Below are positions 44,934 to 54,906 of a DNA stretch of 64,000 nucleotides, one piece after another (position 1 is the first letter of the stretch; each line of letters starts with the position of its first letter). The translations under genes were made by a program, and so were the position numbers. The stretch covers positions 187,586,001 to 187,650,000 of the forward strand of contig NC_084461.1 of assembly GCF_027409185.1 (NCBI RefSeq). Reading direction: 5' to 3'. The stretch is from Cynocephalus volans (taxonomy: Eukaryota; Chordata; Mammalia; Dermoptera; Cynocephalidae). The notes below the pieces were generated by a model that saw nothing but the letters and a program-made list of their open reading frames with translations, had not been told where the DNA came from and ran no database searches.

Positions 44934-45350
44934 CTGTATTCATTCATTTCTGTTGCTTATAACATAAATACCTGAAACTGGGTGATTATAAGAAAAAGAA
45001 ATTTATTGCTTACAGTTTCAGAGGCTGGCAAGTCCAAAGTCCAGGGAACACAGTTGGTGAGGGTCTTCTTTGGTGGTGGCTTTACAGCAACACAGGTGCC
45101 CCATATGGCAGAAGATGGCAGAGCAGAGAGAGAGATATCTCTTCACGCACTCCCCTTTTAAAGTCCCCAGAACCACGCCCCTGACCACCATTATTAATCC
45201 ATTCACTATGGCAGCCTCCTACAATCTAATCACCTCTTCAAGGCTCCACCTTCCAATTACCATAATAGGATTTCCCACCCTCAACAGTTACAGTGGGGAT
45301 TTAAGCTTTAGTGAGGTTGGGGGCATCCAGTCTACAGCAGCTTCCCATGC
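44934..45350 (-). mobile_element. MaLR-type LTR, reverse orientation
   Basis: 'atttctgttgcttataacat', 'acctgaaactgggtgattat', 'cagaggctggcaagtccaaa' and 'ttccaattaccataatagga'. This is the reverse-complement arrangement of the LTR at 1769-2213. Confidence 0.65.
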
Positions 45351-45754
45351 AACAAGAGAAGAATGCTCAGAGTCAACTGTCCAAATCATTGTAAACGTAT
45401 GATTCATGGACTATGTTAATGATCTTTATCTGTGTTCAATTTGTGCATATTATTCTGCATTTGCTGATGAGTCACTTGCTCTCATGTGATGACTTTGTTT
45501 CCCCAATTAGATTTCTCCTCAGGACAGGTCTTGATCTCTGGTTTCTTTGCCATCCAGTATAGTGCTGTGTCAGAAATTGGGTATTGCTCTGTTGGCTGAG
45601 AACATTCAAGGTTGGGATCAGGAAATAAGGAGTCTGGTCCCTGTTCTGCCACCAAATAGTTGAGTGACCTTGAGCCTTAGTTTCCTTATCCTATAGGTCT
45701 CAAATTATTTTTGAGAAGATCACTTGCAAGTAGCTTTTGTTAGAAAATGCAGAT
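45351..45754. other. Intergenic stretch with MIR remnant
   Basis: A short MIR piece lies at about 45610-45700 ('gttgagtgaccttgagcctt'). Nothing else is recognised. Confidence 0.55.
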
Positions 45755-45957
45755 GTCCATACTTTTTTATTGAGATAAAATTCACATCACATAAAATTCA
45801 CCATTGTAAACATTTTATTTTTATTTTTTTCTCTTTTTCCTTTCCTTATAAAACCAAAACATTGTAAATATTTTAAAGTGTACAATTCAGTAGCATGTAG
45901 TACCTTCCCAGTGTTGTGCAACCATTACCACTATCTATTTCCAGAACATTTTCAGCT
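45755..45957 (-). mobile_element. Old L1 3' end, reverse orientation
   Basis: 'tttattgagataaaattcac', 'aaagtgtacaattcagtagc' and 'caaccattaccactatctat' are the reversed 3' end of an old L1. Confidence 0.65.
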
Positions 45958-46215
45958 AGATATGAAATATCCAGAATAGGTAAACCCATTGAGACAGGAA
46001 GCAGATTGGTGGTTGCCAGGGACTGGAGAGAGCGAGGAATGGACAGCAACTACTTAATAGGTACAGGGTTTCCTTTTGGGGTCATGAAAATATTTTGGAA
46101 CTAGATAGAGGTGATGATTACCTAATGTTGTAAATGCACTAAATGCCACTAAATTGTTCACTTTAAAATGGTTAATTTCATGTTATGTGAATTTCACCTC
46201 AATTTAAACAGAGAG
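45958..46215 (+). mobile_element. Old L1 3' UTR
   Basis: 'aaatatccagaataggtaaa', 'agattggtggttgccaggga', 'ttcactttaaaatggttaat' match the plus-strand old L1 3' UTR also seen at 41430-41680. It abuts the opposite-strand fragment head to head. Confidence 0.75.
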
Positions 46216-46444
46216 AGAGAAATTAATGTAGTTTTGTCTATTCATTAGCAAAGGACTTCAAATGTGGACAATGATAATTTAGATCAGATCATGGGATAAC
46301 TCAATATGAGACCCAGTCTTATCCCCCAACTGCCCACCGTGCCCCCCCCCACCCGCGGTCCCATCTATAGCATTGTACCCTGGATTTTAATAGCGGAGAA
46401 CATTTGGGCTGTTCATCAGCTTTGTGTAATGGGACCTTACTTTT

Positions 46445-46592
46445 CAAGGTATGGTCAGATGCCAGCAGCCTCAATATCACCTGGGAGCTTGTATTCACAA
46501 TCCCAGGCTGCCTCAGACCAACTGATTCAGAATCTGTACTTTAACGGGATTTCCAGGTCTTTTATTTGCACTTTAAAGTTTGAAAATCACAG
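46445..46592 (+). mobile_element. hAT-type fossil (MER5A-like)
   Basis: 'aaggtatggtcagatgccag', 'cctcaatatcacctgggagc', 'accaactgattcagaatctg', 'aaagtttgaaaatcac' follow the MER5A order as I recall it. Confidence 0.7.
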
Positions 46593-46718
46593 TTATCGGA
46601 ACACCGAAGTAGTACAATCTTATCCCACTCTAGGCAACCCACTATATAAATGCCATAATTTCTGTTTTCTACAGAAAATGCATTACAGCATGAACACTTG
46701 TTAACAAGTTCCCATTGG

Positions 46719-46816
46719 CCTTTTTTTTTTTTTGCAACTGGCCAGTAAGGGTATCTGAAACCTTGACCTTGGTGTTATAACACCATACTCTAACCAATGA
46801 GCTAACTGGCCAGCCC
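46719..46816 (-). mobile_element. tRNA-Ile-derived SINE (CYN-like)
   Basis: T-tract, 'gcaactggccagtaagggta', inverted B-box, 'ctaactggccagccct' end. Confidence 0.85.
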
Positions 46817-47449
46817 TAGTCTTTAATTTGCAATCTCCCTTAAGGCATTGGAAAATGTATCCACTATCAAAAGATTTGCTCATTATTTTTGAGGAACTCC
46901 GCTTTTGGCTAGAATAGGAGTATTGATCCAAATCATTCACCAGAGGCCAGAAAAAGTTAATATAGCTTCCAAATAAGCAAGGGAGATTGCCTTCTTATGT
47001 GAGATGTGGCAAGCATATTCAAGAAACTACATGTTGTAGAGTACCACTTCTGAATAGAATTCTAAATGCATGATTTTAAAGAGGCTGTTCCCTCTGGAGT
47101 ACTCCACCTCTTCTCTGTGTTTTGGGTCTGTCTGTGGTACTTCCTCAGTACCCCAAAGTTGAAAATCAAACCATACCCATATTCTAACTAATTTTGTGGT
47201 AAAATTTGCTTGGCTTAACTTTCTCTCAACAAAGATCCAATAACTAATATATTTACCAAATATTTATTGTGTGCCAATTACATGCTAGATGTCACTATAT
47301 GTGTGCAGATTCAGCAGTGACCAAAGGTAAAGGAAATATATCAAAATGACATAGAATTTATCTCTGGGTTGTGGAATGATAGTCAATTTTGCTATTTCTG
47401 CTTTATCTTTTCCTCCTTTCCTATATTTTTCAAGTTTTCTACAATAAAC
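46817..47449. other. Intergenic stretch, no gene recognised
   Basis: AT-rich DNA. A possible poor L2 or L1 trace near 47240-47330 ('tatttattgtgtgccaatta') is too weak to name. Confidence 0.55.
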
Positions 47450-47462
47450 ATGTATTACTTTT

Positions 47463-47610
47463 GGGCCGAGCCCGTGGCGCACTTGGTAGAGTGCTGCGCT
47501 GGGAGCGCGGCGACGCTCCCGCCGCGGGTTCGGATCCTATATAGGACTGACCGGTGCACTCACTGGCTGAGTGCCGGTCACGAAAAAACGACCAAAAAAA
47601 AAAAAAAAAA
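47463..47610 (+). mobile_element. GC-rich tRNA-derived SINE of the second family (young copy)
   Basis: Head 'gggccgagcccgtggcgcac', 'ctgcgctgggagcgcggcg', B-box 'gggttcggatcc', 'tatataggactgaccggtg', tail 'gtgccggtcacg', then an A-tract. A perfect 13-bp duplication 'atgtattactttt' (47450-47462, 47611-47623) flanks it. The tRNA part is closer to tRNA-Ala or another GC-rich tRNA than to tRNA-Ile. Confidence 0.9.
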
Positions 47611-47683
47611 ATGTATTACTTTTATAATATGAAAATTATATATAATTATTTAAACCTTTCTTTTAATAAATTCAGTGCATGTC

Positions 47684-47783
47684 AGTGGGTTTTTTTGGCA
47701 GCTGGCTGGTACCGGGATCCAAACTGTGACTTATGTGTTAATAAGGCTGTGCTCTAACCAACTGAGCCAAATGGCCAGCCCCA
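47684..47783 (-). mobile_element. tRNA-Ile-derived SINE (CYN-like)
   Basis: 'ggcagctggctggtaccggg', inverted B-box, 'aaatggccagcccc' end. Confidence 0.85.
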
Positions 47784-48120
47784 ATGCTCACTATCAGTCT
47801 TATCTGAAAGTGAGATAGTGATTTTTAAAACTGTTAAACTATTATGCTTACTGTACAGTTTTTCTACTGCAAAAACTACGTAAGTATATTTCAATCAAAA
47901 TATAAAAGGTAAATATTAAAATGTACCTGGTAAAACCAGTTAAAAAGTGTAAGTTGACCTTATGGCTTTTCCTTGTGTGTGCAAGAAGGAACTAAAGAGA
48001 CAGATTTTTTTTGCGTGTGCCTTGTTAATTTGCAATAACACTACACGTGTGCAAATACACATATATGCAGTCATAATTATTGCAAGCTGAAATAGAATAT
48101 ACTCCTGAAAATTTTAACTT

Positions 48121-48217
48121 TCTTTTTTTTGGCAGCTGTCCTGTACAGGGATCTGAACTCTTGACCTTGGTGTTATTAGCACCATGCCCTAACCAAATGA
48201 ACTAATCAGCAAGCCTG
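48121..48217 (-). mobile_element. tRNA-Ile-derived SINE (CYN-like)
   Basis: T-tract, 'ggcagctgtcctgtacaggg', inverted B-box, 'actaatcagcaagcct' end. Flanks 'gaaaattttaactt' and 'gaaaaatttaactt' are its imperfect target duplication. Confidence 0.85.
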
Positions 48218-48463
48218 AAAAATTTAACTTCTAAGTGTTTTTTTTTTTTTTAATTTAGCTATTTTTTTTAAGTAGTGTTTTTTATTTTGTAGGAAATCTT
48301 TTTGTTTTTATGATTCCCCAGCAAAGTTTCTAGTGGTTGTTAGCTATGAGGGTGATGCGCTTTCCCCCCAGGCATGGACTGGAATGGCTGGTCTCTTCTG
48401 AGCCAGGTCATAGTGGTCATACCTCCTTTGGCAGATGGGGAAGCCTCTTTGAAATGCCCTTGG

Positions 48464-48603
48464 CCCTTGTGGCTCACTCGGGGAGTGCGGCGCTGGGAGC
48501 GCAGCGGCACTCCGGCCGCGGGTTCGCTCACTGGCTGGGCGCGATGCACGCGACACCAAGCCAAGGGTTGCGATCCCCTTACCGGCCACAAAAAAGAAAA
48601 AAA
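48464..48603 (+). mobile_element. Chimeric tRNA-derived SINE
   Basis: The left part ('cttgtggctcactcgggga', 'ctgggagcgcagcggc', 'ggccgcgggttcg') resembles the GC-rich family. The right part ('acaccaagccaagggttg', 'gatccccttaccggccac') is of tRNA-Ile type. Flanks 'aaatgcccttgg' and 'aaatgctcttgg' form a near-perfect duplication, so the chimera moved as one unit. Confidence 0.8.
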
Positions 48604-48649
48604 AAATGCTCTTGGGTGCTGGGCTGGGATGCTCAGCTGCATTTTTTTA

Positions 48650-49993
48650 AAAAATTAATCAATCAAATTTTTTCTTTACATTCTAAGATGTTGCAGATCC
48701 GTTGGGGGGAGGGAGAAGGGGGAGGGGGAGGGGAATAGGGTGGGAGGAAGAGGAATGAGGGGGGGCATGGTCGAAGCCTGTGGCACCCCCCTCATTCTGG
48801 CAGGGGATCCCAGGGGGCTTGCGGCGATGGCTTGGCTGGATAGTGTCTTGTCTGGATGGGTACTTTAGGGGGCTGTGTGACTGAGGTCCTCAGCCCCCCT
48901 CAACCCAGGAGCCCAGGACACTTCTGGTGGTGACCTGGTGGCTGTCTGCTGGATGCCGACATCAGGGAGGTGTGTCTGAGGCCCTCAGTCCCCATCCGCC
49001 CCAACTTAGGAGCCCAAGGGGCTTCCGGTCCTAGGCTTTATAAGTGTTCTTTGGTGGTGTTAGACCTTTACTGGTTAATATTAGAATTTTGTCTCTGATC
49101 TGTGGTTTTTTTATTTTTTCTTTCAGTTCTGTGTTGGATTATTTGCTATTCCCACCACTTAAGCTCTGCACTGGAATTAATTTGTTGTCCTTTGGTTACT
49201 TCTAAAATGGGGGAACTTCCTGTGGGAACCAGCATTTGAGCCCTATGGTTGAGCTAAACTGCTGCTTTGCTGCTGATTCTCTAGGGAAGGCTTTTTGTGT
49301 AGCTCAGGTTTTAATTGTTGACCTTATATGTACTTCCAGGTCTTGTTAGATCTGATACCCCTGGGTTGTGTGGAAACTCTGGTCTGGGTCTGTGTCTTTT
49401 CAGCAAACTGCACCCCCTGCAGTTCTATATTCCTGACCAGACTCCTCTGAGTGGTCTTGCACTGATTGGGGGCGATCGGCTGTCTGTGCTGTGCCCCCGT
49501 GGTCCCCCAGTGGCCTGTGTCCCCCACTGCTCACACTCCAAATACTTCCCATCAGACAGGCCATGCACCAGTCCCTTGCAGTAACTCACTGGCTTCTGAG
49601 TGGCTCTTTTTTTCAGTTGTCTGTGTCTCTTCATTCCTCTGTGGGTCCACAGGAACTCTGTTAGTGGTCTTGTTGGCCTGGGGGCCACCAAGGCTCTCTT
49701 CTCCCTTGCAGCCTCCAAGCAATTTCATATGAAGGACACAGCTATGGCTTTTGCCAGCTCTTGCTCCGTGTGCTCACCAGGCCAGCCTTGAAATGGCCAG
49801 GGCTCAAAATGGTCAGAGTGGTCGTTTCTTTCATTGTGACTTCTCCTGCCTTCATGAACTAAGTCTCTCTTCCTCTTCCCCTGAGCTCTCGCAGCCCCAG
49901 CTTGGCAGTTCATTGCTTTTTACTGGTTGTAAATCGGTTGGTTGTGGGAGAGGGTGACACTGGGTACCATCTATTCTGCCATCTTCATTGGAA
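48650..49993 (-). mobile_element. Composite VNTR retroelement, copy B
   Basis: On the minus strand it starts near 49993 ('aagatggcagaatagatggt') and runs through the same 5' module as copies A and C to about 49215. It continues with a bridge that includes 'gtaaaggtctaacaccacca', two to three GC-rich units of about 100 bp (49040-48775), a pyrimidine-rich run, and 'gcaacatcttagaatgtaaa' followed by an A-rich end. The bridge, VNTR and 3' end match copy C, not A. No clear target duplication is seen at these limits; the true 3' end may lie further left (about 48237). Confidence 0.8.
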
Positions 49994-50047
49994 GTCCAAA
50001 AAGTTTAGCTTTTAAAAGTATAACTTACAATAAAGTGTACAAATCTT

Positions 50048-50208
50048 TTTTTTTTTTTTGACCAGTAAGGGGATTGCAACCCTCAGCATGGTGTCATTCG
50101 CACCACACTCAGCCAGTGAGCGCACCAGCCATCCCTATATAGGATCTGAACCCACAGTCTCAGCACTACCAGAGCTGCACTCTCCCAAGTGAGCCATGGG
50201 GCCAGCCC
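50048..50208 (-). mobile_element. Dimeric tRNA-derived SINE
   Basis: Reversed two-unit structure: 'gaccagtaaggggattgcaa', joint 'ccatccctatataggatctg', end 'gagccatggggccagccc'. A perfect 17-bp duplication 'taaagtgtacaaatctt' flanks it (50031-50047, 50209-50225). Confidence 0.9.
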
Positions 50209-50225
50209 TAAAGTGTACAAATCTT

Positions 50226-50980
50226 AAGTATACAACTCAATCTAATTTTTAAAAATTGAGATAAAATTCACATAACATAAATTCACCATTTTAAAGTGTA
50301 CAATTCACTGGCATTTGGCATATTTATAATAAGGTGCAACCATCACCTCTGTCTGACTCCCAGAACATTCTCATCAACCCAAAAGGAAAACCTGTACCCA
50401 TTAAACAGTCACTTCCTAGTCCTCCTTCTTCTATCCCTTGGAAACCACCAATCTGCTTTCTGGCTCCATGGATTTGCCTGATCTGGACATTTCATATAAT
50501 GGAATCATACAATATGTGGCCTTTTGTGTTGACTTGTTTTGTTTCTGAGGTGTTCCATGTTGTAGCATGTGTCAGAATATCTTATTCCTGAATAATATTC
50601 CATTGTATGGATATTCCACATATTGTTTTTCCTTTCATTGGTGATAAACATTTGAGTTGTTTCCACTTTTTGGCTATTATAAATAATGCTGCTATGAACA
50701 TTTGTGTAAAATATTTGTGTACACATATCTTTTAATTCTCTTGGTTGTATACCTAGGAGTGGAATTGCTGTGTCAATTTTATGTTTGGAATCTAAATTCT
50801 ATGTTTAGCTTTTTGAGGAGCTAACAAACTTTTCTGTAGCACTGCACCACTTTACATTCCCACCAGCAATGTATGAAGGTTCCAATTTCTCCACATACTT
50901 GGCAACACTTGTTATTGTCCATCATTTTTATTTTAGCCATCCTAGCAGATGTTAAGTGGTATCTCATTGTGGTTGTGTCT
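50226..50980 (-). mobile_element. Old L1 3' end, reverse orientation
   Basis: 'ttgagataaaattcacataa', 'ggacatttcatataatggaa', 'aataatattccattgtatgg', 'attcccaccagcaatgtatg', 'taagtggtatctcattgtgg' follow the reversed ORF2-tail/3' UTR order. Frames are broken. Confidence 0.8.
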
Positions 50981-50984
50981 GTTT

Positions 50985-51140
50985 ATGATCTCTCCATGTC
51001 TAAAATAGACTGTGACTTTAGTGAGAGCCTGAGCGGAATTTATTACCACTATTTTACCAGTGTCTAGCTAAGTGCCTAGTACATACTAGGTGATAACAAA
51101 AGATTTGGTGAACAAAAGAATTGACAACCACTGTTATTTT
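50985..51140 (+). mobile_element. L2 LINE 3' end fragment
   Basis: 'taaaatagactgtgacttta', 'gtgcctagtacatactaggt' and 'aagatttggtgaacaaaag' match the L2 terminus in order but with many changes. Confidence 0.5.
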
Positions 51141-53615
51141 TTGTGTAAACCCCCCAGACATCTTCTTTTTCACACATAACTTTTGCCAGGTGTGGTCAGA
51201 AATACCTTTAAACATAAAGCAGTTGATAAAAGGAATCAACTTTGGCATTGAAGTTGATGAATCCTGTTTTTATTTCATAAATTCCTCATGTAATTATAAT
51301 ATTAGTTATAAAAAAAAACTCTAAAATTTCTTCTGATGAATGTTTCAAGGGGTGGACAGTGTATAGCCAGGCCAGAAATATATAAAAAAGGCGAAAGATT
51401 TATACGTTTTGAAGAGAAACAAAGAGTAGGCCAGAAATATATAGAAAATATATTCGTCCAACTTTAATGTACTCTTAACAAATGAATCTTTTCTCTGGGA
51501 TAATGAGTTCCTTCTCTGAAAGTTTTCTCCCTTCTTAAAAAATGTCTGTTCTTTCATTCATTCATTGACACAAATTAAGACCCTGAAGAAGAGTTTCCTT
51601 CCTTTCTTCTCTACACACAATGAATAAAATACCCCTTTGAAGAACTTAAAATGAGCAGAATATTAGAGAAGTTATGTGGCAACTTAATTGCTTTTGTGGT
51701 TCAAGGCCATTAAGAACCTGAAAATAAAGAAAGAATCATCCTATTTTTATGATTGAATAAATAATGCTCAGAAGTTCCTGAACCTTATGGGAAATATGAC
51801 TTCAAATGCTTTGGCTAGGAAACATGAAGCCACTTTGAATTTTTCAATAAATCTTGATGAGGACTGGTTAATCATTTATTCAAAATCCAGTTGGGCTTTA
51901 GATCGAGTATATATTATATCCCTGAGCTCTAGTAGAAATGGGGTGTTTTTAAAGTCTGAATAAGAAATGCTACGGATATGTTTTCAATTTGTTCTGATCC
52001 ATCTCTGAGACTTTGCAAAGTTAAGTTTTACTTTGATTTCTAATATGAGGAAGTTTTATTCACATCTGGTCCCAATAAGATGAGAGATATATCTCTCACA
52101 GGAAAGAATTCAGGAAGAATGAGGATATGAATCTAAAATGATGAAAGTTAGCCCATAAATCTATTTATGTAATTGTGAGATTGAAAACACAAAAATCAGT
52201 CATATCTATTCCTCTTAGATCCAATCCTTCTCTTTGCCTAAGGAAGCTGAGGTTAAAGAATGGACTGCAAGGGGATGAGAAGGGACTGCATGGAGTAGGC
52301 TGGCTGCACTTTTGGCAATTCTTCATCTTTCCCTGTATTCAGGCTTTTCGTCATGTGAATTTGCAGACACTTTTCCTAAAGAGGCAGAGTCTATTCCCGA
52401 CCCTTGAATCTGGGCTGGTCTTATGCTTTAGCCAATAGAATGTGGCAGAAGTATTGTGGTAAGCTCACCTCTGAGCTTAGGACCCAACAGATCTAGGTGC
52501 TTCCATTTATTTTCCTGCACCTCTGCCTTCACCACATGAGCATTATCAGAGGTAGACCGCTAGAGGAAGAGAGACACACTGAGAGGGCCACCCACCCTGT
52601 CCCATCATATCCATTCCTGATCAGCCAGTCAGCCAGCCCTCAGACCTGTGATCCAGCCCCTGACAAGATCAGCAGGGCTCCATAGCCAACCATGCTAGAT
52701 GTATGAGCAGTCATGCTTATTGTTATAGTGCTGAGGTTTTGTGGTTGTTACACAGCATTATTGTGACAGTACAGAACTGATGCATTGCTACTATTTAGCA
52801 CTACATGTTCATCAGACATTACAGGTCCAGAAACTTTCAAACTGAAATGTATGCAACTTCTACAAACCAAGGATTTAACATCTTGCAAAGAAGGAAATGA
52901 GCAAATATAGTTTCGACTTTTACTACTGAAAGTTGCCACCTCTACCAGAAACTACTAGTAAATATTGAGGGTAAGTCAAGGTGTCCACAAAGAAATAAAA
53001 AAGGCAAGTGTAAAATGCATTCATACACTTGTGAAAATTATGTAATGTATGTTATCTTTCACTGATTAGCACTAGGAGATATGGTAAACGGGTTCAACCA
53101 AGCAAATGATGAGAGTTGACAATAGAAATGTAAACTCAACCCCAATTAATGAATTTGTCCATTGATCCTTTCAGCTGCAGATGGTGAGGTCTATTTTGGA
53201 TAAAGCAGGAGGCCCAGAGACAACAACGAGAGTTCTTTTCCCCCAGGAGCGAGGTCAATTTAGTTCGTGCACTTTGAGAAGATGGAATGTTACCTTGGGT
53301 CTGGAAATACTTTGTGATGTTTGTCACGCTAGTGATCAAGTTTCTCCAGCAGCTCAGTTTAAAGTTACCCAGAACTTTCTGTATCGACTGAGTCAGAAGA
53401 CTCTGCATGACTCTCTCAAAGTCATGGCTCATTTTACTCAGTAGAAGATTTTTTTTCCCCTCTTCGCTGGATTTTCTTGTGTTATCAAAAGAGAGCGTTT
53501 ATACATGCACACAGAAGTGGCTCACACATTGCATTTCCCTTGTTCAGAGGAATCAGAGCAATTATCCATTCCCTCTAACATGATGTCTTAGAATTGCACA
53601 ACGAACATGGTTAAG
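51141..53615. other. Intergenic stretch, no gene recognised
   Basis: 52320-52770 ('tctgggctggtcttatgctt', 'gaggttttgtggttgttaca') resembles an old mammalian MER/LTR-class repeat that I cannot name. The rest (51150-52300, 52780-53615) shows no repeat or gene that I recognise. Confidence 0.5.
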
Positions 53616-53630
53616 GTTTGTCATTTTCAG

Positions 53631-53776
53631 TTTTTTTTTTTTTTTCCCCTTGACTTGGTGTTGTCAGCACCATGCTCAGCCAGTGAGCAAACCGGCTATC
53701 CCTATATAGGGACCTGAACCTGTGGCCCTGGTGTTATCAGCACCACACTCTCCTGAGTGAGCCACGGGCCGGCCCC
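53631..53776 (-). mobile_element. Dimeric tRNA-derived SINE
   Basis: 'cttgacttggtgttgtcagc', joint 'ctatccctatatagggacct', end 'gagccacgggccggcccc'. Flanked by 'cattttcag' on both sides. Confidence 0.85.
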
Positions 53777-54109
53777 ATTTTCAGACATTTTAGATCTGAT
53801 TAGCAGCAGGTGAAGCATGCATTCTTTGATGCTGCTGGTTTTCCCCTCTGTGGTGGGAGCTGCAGATGATGGGTTAGCACTTAGCTGCTGGTGAGCAACT
53901 GTCTAATGAGCAATGGGGAAAATTGGCTGTCCTTGGCACAATTGTACTTGGGGCATATGGTGTTTAGAGATACATAAAATCACAAATATATTCATGCATT
54001 GCTCAGAATAACTAAAAATTTGATAATAAGTATTCAGTTCTTTCATAATCATGACATTGCTGAATATGATTCACGATTAAATAGCAAGCTAGATTCCTGA
54101 TCCTCATTA

Positions 54110-54650
54110 AAATGTAGAGTCCACCTCATTCACTGCTGCTGGGAATGTGAAATGGTGCAGCCACTTGGGAAAGTCTGGCAGTTCCTCAAAAAAGTTAAAT
54201 AGAATTACCATATGACCCAGAAATTCCACCCCTAGGTATATAACCAAGAGAACTGAAAATATATGTTCACCCAAAAACATGTATACAGCTGTTCACAGCA
54301 GCACCATTCATAATAGCCCAAAGGTGGGAACAACCCTTATGCCCATCAACAGATAAATGGATAAACAAAATGTGATATATCCATAAGATGGAATCATAGG
54401 CATAAAAAGGAATGAAGTACATGTTCCAACATGGATGAAACTCAGAAATATTATGCTAAATGAAAGAATCCAGATTAAAAAAGACCACATATTGTGAAAC
54501 CCCCTCTAAATGAAATATCCAGAATAGGCAAATCTGTGAAGACAGAAAGCAGATAGGGGTAGAGAAAATGGGGAGTGGCTGCCAATAGGTATGGGGTTCA
54601 TTTTGAGGATGATGAAAGTGTTCTGGGATTAGATAGCAGTGATGGTTGTG
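54110..54650 (+). mobile_element. Old L1 3' fragment
   Basis: 'gctgctgggaatgtgaaatg', 'attaccatatgacccagaaa', 'aacatggatgaaactcagaa', 'aaatatccagaataggcaaa'. Same region as the other old L1 ends here. 5' truncated. Confidence 0.8.
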
Positions 54651-54906
54651 GCTTGTTTTCTCTGGCTCCTGAGTCAGCTGGCTGGGTTGAACTAACAGGA
54701 GACTCCAGAGGGAAACCGGAAGGTGTGAGAAAGGGAGAAGCTTTGGTATTTCTTGCCCTTTCTCTCTGCCTGGAGCAACATTCTCCAGAAGTACCTTCCT
54801 CTGCAGCTCTAGCTCCCACCCAGTGACTCTAGCTTGCACCCACCTCTTTTCTTTGTTCATTCCCTCCTGGGAGTGGCAGCATCTTCTCGTTAAAATAGCT
54901 AGTCTC

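Noticed and set aside
45755..46215. Twin-priming inversion of one L1
   Set aside because: The minus- and plus-strand pieces are both 3' ends of apparently different old L1 types, so they are two separate insertions.
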